DNA of 6,508 bases from the NCBI GenBank assembly GCA_018370615.1, contig JAGZAC010000096.1, positions 1 to 6,508 on the forward strand, read 5' to 3'. This document shows, piece after piece, positions 1-5,621 of this stretch. Each line of letters begins with the position of its first letter. Within the stretch, counting starts at the first letter, position 1. The translations under genes and the position numbers were made by a program. The notes under the pieces are model-generated. The model saw only the letters and a program-made list of their open reading frames with translations, was not told the DNA's origin and ran no database searches. This DNA is from Clostridiales bacterium (lineage in GTDB: Bacteria; Bacillota; Clostridia; Oscillospirales; CAG-272).

Positions 1-55
1 CGTAAATCATACGAAGAGCGGGGGCAATTCTGGCTGCCAGCTGCAAGTTGTTCAT
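1..55 (-). CDS. 5' end of an unidentified gene downstream of the PHP gene (partial)
   Basis: An ATG at 55-53 opens a frame that stays open to the window edge, giving 18 codons (MNNLQLAARIAPALRMIY). It overlaps the stop of the PHP gene in an ATGA arrangement, which is typical of translational coupling. A good Shine-Dalgarno sequence, AAGGAAG on the minus strand (positions 69-63), lies 7 bases upstream of the ATG, inside the last codons of the PHP gene. Together these support a real start and place the gene last among the visible members of the operon. The fragment is too short to assign a family, and I do not recognise it. Confidence 0.6.
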   Translation of the reverse strand, partial: MNNLQLAARIAPALRMIY

Positions 56-1317
56 TTGTATTCTTCCTTTCGGGTTTTATATAGCCGTCCATATGCGGCA
101 TATTTTGCAATTCGCTTTTGCAGAGGAGCTGTTTCCTCCGGTGAAAACATCCCCTCCCCCGGATGCTGGGTAGCATATATCTCATGGCCGATGAGAGCAT
201 ATGTGGCGTCGATCAGATGAGGATATTCCCGCATTGCCTCACACAGAAAGGACTGACGGGGGGAGTTGATATCCTCTCCGCTGATTTGGAAAAATCCATA
301 CTGTTCGCACAGCCCCATCACCCGCTCTAGCTGTGCCTTGGTATTTCTGGAGGGCATATAGGTTACAGCGTGAAATCCAAATTCCCGCAGCTGGGCAAAT
401 AAAAGCTCCAGATAACTGTCCTCAAACGCCTGGGCCTTTTTATCTCCAGTAGGGCTTTCCCATACATCGCCAAGATATGCGTAGGCGGCGATTCCTCCTA
501 CTTCGTTTGCCAGGCGGACAAACTCTCGGATATGCATCAGCTCCTCATCGGCGTCTACATAAATTTGGGAGACAAGTGAACTTTTCAGTACGCCCAGGAG
601 GTCATATAAATAATATTCCTCCGGTGTAGTAGAAAGCTTTTGCAGCGCCCTATCAGATGGGTCCATTTGACATAGAGTGCTGATTTTCCGTATCGCTTCT
701 TCTCTACCTACACCATCGGCAATTTTTACCGCCAGAGCATACAAAAGATGGCGCTCTGTCACGCTGCCACCCTGGTTATAAAGAGAAAGGGGCAATACGT
801 CTCGGTCAAAATCAATTTTGATTCCAGAGCCTGTACAAATTTCATTGATGCGGTCACACATCTTCCGGTTGCGCACATTGCGCTTCTCCCGCAGGGGCCG
901 TAGCACAGCCTCACAGCGCTCCAGATTTTGATGGGGGATTCCGTGAAGGGTCACATATGCTGCAGACTTTTGATCCGGATGATTGAGCCGCCGTCCCTCC
1001 AGCGGAGTACCTGCCACAGACGTACGGCATTCAAAACCGATGGTTACTGCCATGGAAAGAATATTGCCGGCTTCCAAAAATTCTCTGCAGCCGCCTACAC
1101 TGTCGTGATCCATGATACCTGCAGTGGAAAGTCCGGCCTTCTTTGCCTCGTACACGGCCGCAGTAGGCGTATATGGAGAAAAGGAGTAGGTAGTGTGGAT
1201 GTGGTTGTTGACATATGCATCAGAGGGTTCTGTGCTGTCCATATCGGCAGACAGAAACTTCAGTGCTTCCAAACGTGCCGACGGTGCGGCGTGCATATCA
1301 AAAATCTGTGTTTTCAT
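52..1317 (-). CDS. PHP-domain metal-dependent hydrolase (predicted phosphoesterase)
   Basis: This 421-residue protein carries PHP-domain (polymerase and histidinol phosphatase) signatures. An HIH pair lies at residues 39-41, an MDHDS motif at 69-73 (Asp70, His71, Asp72), a Glu in FECR near 96, and a late GEDIN motif near 347-351 where PHP proteins usually carry a metal-binding acidic or His residue. Such proteins use a cluster of divalent metals to cleave phosphoesters; the substrate here cannot be read from sequence. The enzyme is probably cytoplasmic, since no signal peptide or membrane segment is visible. An upstream ATG at 1323 gives MTMKT, but AAGGAA (1331-1326) is only 2 bases from it and 8 bases from the ATG at 1317, so I chose 1317. 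The gene follows the methyltransferase stop closely and overlaps the next start. The family call is firm; the cellular role is unknown. Confidence 0.85.
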   Translation of the reverse strand: MKTQIFDMHAAPSARLEALKFLSADMDSTEPSDAYVNNHIHTTYSFSPYTPTAAVYEAKKAGLSTAGIMDHDSVGGCREFLEAGNILSMAVTIGFECRTSVAGTPLEGRRLNHPDQKSAAYVTLHGIPHQNLERCEAVLRPLREKRNVRNRKMCDRINEICTGSGIKIDFDRDVLPLSLYNQGGSVTERHLLYALAVKIADGVGREEAIRKISTLCQMDPSDRALQKLSTTPEEYYLYDLLGVLKSSLVSQIYVDADEELMHIREFVRLANEVGGIAAYAYLGDVWESPTGDKKAQAFEDSYLELLFAQLREFGFHAVTYMPSRNTKAQLERVMGLCEQYGFFQISGEDINSPRQSFLCEAMREYPHLIDATYALIGHEIYATQHPGEGMFSPEETAPLQKRIAKYAAYGRLYKTRKEEYK

Positions 1318-1329
1318 TGTCATGATTCC

Positions 1330-2505
1330 TTATAATTTATCAGGAAGGGGGCTTGCCTCCTTTCCGGTAAGATAAGCGTAAGCCTGTCTGTAGCGCATTT
1401 CTCTGTCCCGACTCTTTGTCCCCTTGTAATCCATAGAATTGCGGCAAACGGCTCGAATCAGCACGTTTTTCGGCGTATCCTCCGGGTCGGTGAACTCCAG
1501 TGCATCACAGGTATATCCAGCGGCTTCCAGACGGAGTATACGAAGTGCGTCTGTGGCTGCGTCGCAGAATTTATATTTCAAAACCGGATGTCGGGTGATA
1601 AAAGACAGGGGCGCACAATCCAGCTCCCGGCTCAGCTGCCGATGACAGCAAGGGGTGGACAAAATCACCTTTGTTCCAAGCGCTATTCCCCGATCCAGCA
1701 CAAGATCCGTAGCGGTATCGCAGGCGTGGAGACTGACCAGCAGATGCACCGGATGCTCCGGCGCATATTTCGACACGTCTCCGGCTTGAAAATGCATTTC
1801 TGTAAAATTGCAGCGTAGGGCTATATCAGCGCAGTCGCGCATGACGCTTTCTTTCAAATCTACACAGTCCATTACCACTTGCCGGTGCAAAATATGGACC
1901 AGATAATGGTAAGCAGCAAAGCTGAGATAGCTTTTGCCGCAGCACAAATCTGCAATATACAGAACACCCTCTGTAGGCAGCTCGTTCAAAATATCCCGTA
2001 CCAGCTCCAGAAAACGGTTGATCTGGCGAAACTTCGCCTGCTTTTTGTCGTGGACGCGGCCCTTTTCATTGGAGATACCGAGCTGCATCAGAAAAGGTTC
2101 AGAACCGTCCAGGATGTACCGCTTTTTTCTGTTGTTTCCGGAAATGGATTGCTTGTCCCCGTTTCCGATAGAACCATGGGCGACCAGCGTGCTCTTTCCC
2201 TTTTTTGAAAACAGAAGCGATGCGGACCCGCCGCTGTCGTTGAGGTCCGCTCGTGCAAAATGCTTCAGTTCCTTTTGGATTTCATCCAGAAAATCCGCAA
2301 GGGAAAGATTGCACTGGCGGACTCTTCCCTCTGTATATCTGTATTCCATCTGGACACAAAGGCCATCGGACATCTGCCGCAGCGTGCAGCGGATTTTTTG
2401 CGCCTCTGCGCCTCTGGGCGTTGACAGAACTACATTTTGCAGCGTCTGCATTTCTGCTGCGTGTCGGATTAGGGACAGAAACTGCGCCGTCTTTTCATTC
2501 GTCAT
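1330..2505 (-). CDS. Class I SAM-dependent methyltransferase (Methyltransf_32-like)
   Basis: This is a 391-residue protein with a Rossmann-type methyltransferase domain in its C-terminal half. The SAM-binding motif I reads IADLCCGKSYLSF (about 184-196), followed by an acidic motif II in MDCVDLKES (about 212-220). LHACDTATD (259-267) and TPCCHRQL (284-291) are the paired motifs I associate with the Methyltransf_32 group, related to Trm13/METTL25-type enzymes. A conserved-looking stretch before the domain, KKQAKFRQINRFLE (about 154-167), also fits this group. Residues 1 to about 125 match nothing I recognise. The substrate is unknown; RNA is a reasonable guess by relationship only. Its ATG overlaps the end of plsY by 11 bases (ATGACGAATGA), and a weak AAAGG lies upstream. 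Translational coupling with plsY is likely. Confidence 0.82.
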   Translation of the reverse strand: MTNEKTAQFLSLIRHAAEMQTLQNVVLSTPRGAEAQKIRCTLRQMSDGLCVQMEYRYTEGRVRQCNLSLADFLDEIQKELKHFARADLNDSGGSASLLFSKKGKSTLVAHGSIGNGDKQSISGNNRKKRYILDGSEPFLMQLGISNEKGRVHDKKQAKFRQINRFLELVRDILNELPTEGVLYIADLCCGKSYLSFAAYHYLVHILHRQVVMDCVDLKESVMRDCADIALRCNFTEMHFQAGDVSKYAPEHPVHLLVSLHACDTATDLVLDRGIALGTKVILSTPCCHRQLSRELDCAPLSFITRHPVLKYKFCDAATDALRILRLEAAGYTCDALEFTDPEDTPKNVLIRAVCRNSMDYKGTKSRDREMRYRQAYAYLTGKEASPLPDKL

Positions 2506-3202
2506 TTTTTTTGCCTTTATCCTTTGGAGCGCCGTTTTTGTTCTTCTTATGAAAGTCTAATTTGCTTTCTGTGCCCCTGTACAACCGTTTAATATTTTCC
2601 CGGTGCATAAATACGACTAGGATAGCAACCAAAATAGCAATGAGCTCCACAGAACGCACTGCGTTTTCCGTTCCCGCGTTGATCCGGTTCAAAACAATGG
2701 GATACAGCATAGCGCCGATTACGGAGCCCAAGGAAACGTATTTTGTTCCCAAAACAATGATGAGGAAAATCGCAAACAAAATCAGGAAAACACGCCAGTC
2801 TGTTATGAGAATCATTACGGCCAGGCACACGATTCCTTTGCCGCCTTTAAATTTGAAGTAAACGGGAAACATATGTCCCATGATGCAGAACAGCCCGGCC
2901 AGGTATGCTCCATAGACTCCGTAAACCAATATGCCGAAGGCACAGGAGACTGCTGTTTTCAGCGCGTCTCCCAAAAAGGTCAGTCCAGCAGCCCTTTTGC
3001 CATAGTTGCGCAGCATATTGGTGGAGCCTGCGTTGCCGCTCCCCTTTGCCCGCACATCCTCCCGATAGAGCTTTTGGGAAAGAATTACGCTAAAGTTCAG
3101 GCTTCCCAAAAGGTATGGAATGATGATGCAAAGGATCACGCTCAGCACTGTAAGCACATATACATTTAAAATATTATGTTCCAAAAGATATTCAAATAGC
3201 AT
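2495..3202 (-). CDS. plsY: Glycerol-3-phosphate acyltransferase PlsY
   Basis: PlsY transfers an acyl group from acyl-phosphate to glycerol-3-phosphate, the first acylation step of phospholipid synthesis, in the cytoplasmic membrane. The 235-residue protein shows the three family motifs: GSLNFSVI leading to GSGNAGSTNMLR (about 33-65), FKFKGGKG (116-123), and HREN with RGTE (200-212). Several hydrophobic segments fit the multi-pass topology (about 13-40, 85-112, 123-152, 158-171 and 186-199). The C-terminus ends in a Lys/Asp-rich tail (about 218-235), somewhat longer than in many family members. Start choice: the ATG at 3202 has GGAG 6 bases upstream. ATGs at 3214 and 3232 are in frame, but 3232 has no visible Shine-Dalgarno and 3214 only a poor GGCGG. 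In many Firmicutes plsY follows der, as here. Confidence 0.93.
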   Translation of the reverse strand: MLFEYLLEHNILNVYVLTVLSVILCIIIPYLLGSLNFSVILSQKLYREDVRAKGSGNAGSTNMLRNYGKRAAGLTFLGDALKTAVSCAFGILVYGVYGAYLAGLFCIMGHMFPVYFKFKGGKGIVCLAVMILITDWRVFLILFAIFLIIVLGTKYVSLGSVIGAMLYPIVLNRINAGTENAVRSVELIAILVAILVVFMHRENIKRLYRGTESKLDFHKKNKNGAPKDKGKKNDE

Positions 3203-3217
3203 ACCAGTCTCCATTCT

Positions 3218-3230
3218 GCCGCCCTGCGGC
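3218..3230 (-). other. Small GC-rich hairpin between der and plsY
   Basis: GCCGC and GCGGC flank a 3-base loop, forming a 5-bp stem in the 62-base der-plsY gap, just upstream of the ATG at 3214. There is no U-run after it, so it is not an intrinsic terminator. It could make the 3214 start less accessible and leave the GGAG/3202 start exposed; that is inference, and chance pairing is possible. Confidence 0.25.
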
Positions 3231-3264
3231 ATGTACAGTGGTGCGTGAGGCGAAAAAGTCCGCT

Positions 3265-4596
3265 CTACTCTTCTTTATCTCCGCGCTGCCGTATAATGAT
3301 GCGGATAGGCGTCCCCTTAAATCCAAAGGTTTGGCGCAGGTAATTTTCAATATAGCGCTGATAAGAAAAATGAAACAATTCCGCATTATTGCAGAACATG
3401 ATAAATGTGGGTGGAGCTACAGAGGATTGCGTCATATAATAAATTTTCAGCCGCTTGCCCCGGTCTGATGGAGGCTGCACCCGGTTTACTGCATCTGCCA
3501 GCACATCGTTGAGCATTCCGGTGGAGATACGCATTTTGCTTTGGTTGTTTACGTAGTTGATGTGCTCAAACAGCTTTTGAACACGCTGCCCTGTCTGGGC
3601 GGAAATGAACAGCAGAGGCGCATAGGTCATATAGGAGAGTGCGTCATATACCTTTTTGGTATATGCATTTACCGTTTTGTTGTCCTTTTCTACCAAGTCC
3701 CATTTGTTTACACAAATAATAGTAGCTTTGCCTGCTTCATGGGCGATACCGGCAATTTTTTCATCCTGCTCCGTTACACCTTCGTTTGCGTCGATCACCA
3801 AAAGACATACATCCGCCCGCTCCACAGCCATTTTTGCACGGAGCACACTGAATTTTTCTATTCTGTCCTCCACTCTGCTCTGCCTGCGGATGCCAGCAGT
3901 GTCAATAAAAATATATTTTCCCAGTTCGTTTTCATAAGGCGAATCGATGGCGTCTCTGGTAGTGCCCGCAATCTCAGAGACGATCAGCCGTTCGTCCCCC
4001 AAAATCCGGTTAATTAGGGAAGATTTACCTGCGTTGGGCTTTCCGATGACGGCCACCCGGATCACCTCATCCTCATCCTCATCTGCTTCAAAAGGAGGAA
4101 GCGCTTCCAATACGGCATCCAAAAGATCCCCGCTGCCGCTTCCGTGAAGAGAGGAAAGTGCAATAGGATCTATCGAGAAGCCGAGCTCGTAAAATTCGTA
4201 AAAGGTGGGATCTACGGTGCCGATGCGGTCTGCTTTATTTATGGCAGGAATAACCGGTTTGCCGCTTTTCTTCAGCATGACGGCAATATCCATATCGTCA
4301 GCTAGAAGGCCCGTGCGGATGTCACACATAAAAATAATCACATCGGCAGTATCGATGGCAATCTGTGCCTGCTGGCGCATTTTTTGCAGAATTGTATCGT
4401 CTGTTTTGGGTTCAATTCCACCGGTATCGATTACAATCATTTTCTTGCCACGCCATTCTGTTTCCCCGTAGATTCGGTCCCGGGTGATACCAGGGGTATC
4501 TTCTACAATGGCCCGGCGCTCGCCGATAAGCTTATTAAACAACGTGGACTTCCCTACATTGGGCCGCCCTACGATAGCTATGATTGGTTTTGCCAT
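3265..4596 (-). CDS. der: Ribosome-associated double GTPase Der (EngA)
   Basis: Der is an essential tandem-GTPase factor for 50S ribosomal subunit maturation in the cytoplasm. The 443-residue sequence shows both G domains. G domain 1 has GRPNVGKS (10-17), DTGG (57-60) and NKAD (120-123). G domain 2 has GKPNAGKS (185-192), DTAG (232-235) and NKWD (297-300), with SAQTG near 332. An acidic linker (DEDEDE, about 172-177) separates them, and a C-terminal KH-like domain covers roughly 355-440. Length and order match full-length family members and all key nucleotide-binding motifs are intact. The ATG at 4596 is preferred: GAGG lies 6 bases upstream and translation starts directly with MAKPIIAIVGRPNVGKS. 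A longer reading from a GTG at 4608 would have no such site. The DUF512 stop is 8 bases upstream. Confidence 0.97.
   Translation of the reverse strand: MAKPIIAIVGRPNVGKSTLFNKLIGERRAIVEDTPGITRDRIYGETEWRGKKMIVIDTGGIEPKTDDTILQKMRQQAQIAIDTADVIIFMCDIRTGLLADDMDIAVMLKKSGKPVIPAINKADRIGTVDPTFYEFYELGFSIDPIALSSLHGSGSGDLLDAVLEALPPFEADEDEDEVIRVAVIGKPNAGKSSLINRILGDERLIVSEIAGTTRDAIDSPYENELGKYIFIDTAGIRRQSRVEDRIEKFSVLRAKMAVERADVCLLVIDANEGVTEQDEKIAGIAHEAGKATIICVNKWDLVEKDNKTVNAYTKKVYDALSYMTYAPLLFISAQTGQRVQKLFEHINYVNNQSKMRISTGMLNDVLADAVNRVQPPSDRGKRLKIYYMTQSSVAPPTFIMFCNNAELFHFSYQRYIENYLRQTFGFKGTPIRIIIRQRGDKEE
4065..4082 (+). repeat. Three tandem copies of a 6-bp unit inside der
   Basis: CCTCAT is repeated three times without interruption. 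On the coding strand it specifies the alternating Asp-Glu run in the linker between the two G domains of Der. Unit gain or loss would keep the frame and only change linker length, so it is a tolerated in-frame microsatellite rather than a functional element. Confidence 0.7.
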
Positions 4597-4604
4597 ATTA
4601 TACC

Positions 4605-5009
4605 TCACTGCGAAATACCAAGCAGACTGCAGAGAAACGCTCCACCGTCGTCCCGGTTAAAAATAAGAGGGACTCCCACTGCATCAGACAGCTCCTGCGG
4701 CGTCATACCACACAAAAATAAGTCCCCTTCACTGCGCAAAACATTTCTGGAGAGAAGCAGCGCTTCTCCCAGGGACTTGTCCCGGAGCTGCTCTGCAATA
4801 TCCTTTCCGGTCAGGAGTCCCGTAACAGTCACTTCCCCGCCGAAAAAGTTATTTTTTATAGGATATACATATACCTGTAGATGGGGGCAGGTTTCCCGAA
4901 GCCTGTCCGTAAGATCTCGCATCATATCGGCGGCTGCTTCTCCCGTAGCGACAGAAACACAGCGGCAAATCTGCTTTTCCTCGTCGGTGAGTGTATCCAA
5001 CATGCACAT
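4605..5009 (-). CDS. C-terminal fragment of a DUF512-family (PDZ/radical SAM-type) protein
   Basis: The 134 visible residues match the C-terminal DUF512 region of a Firmicutes protein family that usually has an N-terminal PDZ-like segment and a central radical SAM-like region, and is about 430-460 residues long. Recognisable parts are VSVATGEAA (about 18-26), VYPIKNNFFGGEVTVTGLLTG (about 47-67), and LLLSRNVLRSEGDLFLCGMTPQELSDAVG (about 84-112). The N-terminal two thirds are absent. Upstream of the ATG at 5009 the frame stays open only to a TGA at 5048-5046, and that stretch is already AT-rich foreign sequence. The first residues are therefore probably internal to the real protein, perhaps including the Glu-Phe codons at 5015-5010. 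No Shine-Dalgarno precedes 5009. Position just upstream of der agrees with the usual Clostridia gene order. The truncation is best explained by a chimeric junction rather than gene decay. Confidence 0.85.
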   Translation of the reverse strand: MCMLDTLTDEEKQICRCVSVATGEAAADMMRDLTDRLRETCPHLQVYVYPIKNNFFGGEVTVTGLLTGKDIAEQLRDKSLGEALLLSRNVLRSEGDLFLCGMTPQELSDAVGVPLIFNRDDGGAFLCSLLGISQ

Positions 5010-5036
5010 GAATTCATATACAAAGGAGGAATTCTT
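5010..5036. other. Junction between a ~50% GC piece and a ~30% GC piece
   Basis: Left of this interval the DNA is near half GC and encodes a DUF512 gene cut mid-protein. Right of it the DNA is AT-rich and starts with an intact hpf. The interval is only 27 bases between divergent coding frames and holds the hpf ribosome binding site, so no pair of promoters fits. GAATTC occurs at 5010-5015 and again at 5029-5034. The exact joining base cannot be fixed from sequence alone; somewhere in about 5010-5025 is most likely. Confidence 0.7.
5022..5029 (+). promoter_or_regulatory. Strong Shine-Dalgarno of hpf
   Basis: AAAGGAGG is a near-perfect anti-16S match placed 7 bases before the ATG at 5037. It fixes the hpf start and indicates efficient translation. 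The hpf promoter is not in the window: the AT-rich sequence that should contain it is missing on the far side of the junction. Confidence 0.85.
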
Positions 5037-5564
5037 ATGAAAATCTCAGTAAGAGGAAAAAACATTGAAATCACAGAAGCAATCGAATCAAAAATTTCAG
5101 ATAAATTATCTAAACTAGATAAATATTTCATTGTAAGTGACAATGTTGAAGCAAAAGTATTATGTCGAGTTTATCCTTATGGACAAAAACTTGAAGTTAC
5201 GATTCCTACTGAATATGTACTTTTAAGAGCTGAAGTAGTAGATAGTGACTTATATACTGCAATGGATTTAGTAGTAGATAAACTAGAAGGGCAAATTAGA
5301 AAGTACAAAACTAGATTAAGTCGTAAATCAAAAGATAATAAACTTGCGTTCAACTTATCTTCAATTGAAGATGTTGAAACAGACGATGATGTTTTAGTAA
5401 AAGTAAAATCTATTACACCTAAGCCAATGGATATGGAAGAAGCAATTATGCAAATGGAATTGATTGGACATTCATTCTTCGTTTATCGTGATGCTGAAAG
5501 TGATTCTATAAGCATAGTATATCGTCGTAATGATGGTGACTATGGTTTAATTGAAACAGATTAA
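5037..5564 (+). CDS. hpf: Long-form ribosome hibernation promoting factor HPF
   Basis: Long HPF binds the 30S decoding region and dimerises ribosomes into inactive 100S particles during stationary phase or stress. The 175-residue protein is the usual length for Firmicutes. The N-terminal RaiA/YfiA-type domain covers about 1-98 (MKISVRGKNIEITEAIESKI at the start, a basic IRKYKTRLSRKSKD near 87-100). A variable acidic linker (about 110-118) precedes the C-terminal dimerisation domain (about 120-175), with KPMDMEEAIMQMELIGHSFFVY and VYRRNDGDYGLIE. The start is set by a strong Shine-Dalgarno. Codon use is AT-rich, unlike the operon to its left but like the gene to its right. It ends 25 bases before a hairpin terminator. 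It looks complete and functional, only without its own promoter region. Confidence 0.96.
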   Translation: MKISVRGKNIEITEAIESKISDKLSKLDKYFIVSDNVEAKVLCRVYPYGQKLEVTIPTEYVLLRAEVVDSDLYTAMDLVVDKLEGQIRKYKTRLSRKSKDNKLAFNLSSIEDVETDDDVLVKVKSITPKPMDMEEAIMQMELIGHSFFVYRDAESDSISIVYRRNDGDYGLIETD

Positions 5565-5589
5565 TATAATTTTAATGTTGTAATTTAAC

Positions 5590-5621
5590 AAAATAAAAAG
5601 CCCAAAAGGGCTTTTTATTTT
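5590..5621. terminator. Bidirectional intrinsic terminator between hpf and the radical SAM gene
   Basis: A perfect 14-bp inverted repeat (5590-5603 with 5608-5621) closes on an AAAA loop. The GC-rich core CCC/GGG lies next to the loop, with a T-run on the right arm and an A-run on the left arm. Read rightward it ends hpf with a U-rich tail. Read leftward the A-run becomes a U-run and ends the radical SAM transcript. The stop codon of the radical SAM gene (5617-5615) lies within the right arm, so the two transcription units share the element with almost no spare sequence. Confidence 0.92.

Noticed and set aside
928..2560. Several plus-strand open frames opposite the PHP and methyltransferase genes
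   Set aside because: They lie antisense to well-supported genes, show no recognisable motifs and have low-complexity Ser/Arg/Cys-rich translations typical of antisense shadows.
4605..5009. The DUF512 fragment as a new standalone 134-residue small protein
   Set aside because: No Shine-Dalgarno or promoter precedes 5009, and its sequence is the C-terminal part of a larger known family next to der, so truncation explains it better.
4881..5036. An N-terminal extension of HPF reading from 4881
   Set aside because: The extension is antisense to DUF512 coding sequence. The ATG at 5037 has a strong Shine-Dalgarno and gives the canonical HPF N-terminus.
5022..5039. AGGAGGAATTC as a synthetic expression-vector ribosome site
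   Set aside because: It resembles some vector leaders, but AAAGGAGG followed by an AT-rich spacer is also a normal Firmicutes leader, and no other vector sequence is present.
3541..5040. Plus-strand open frames opposite der and the DUF512 fragment
   Set aside because: The opposite strand encodes intact GTPase motifs and a recognisable DUF512 region; the plus-strand frames show none and lack convincing ribosome sites.
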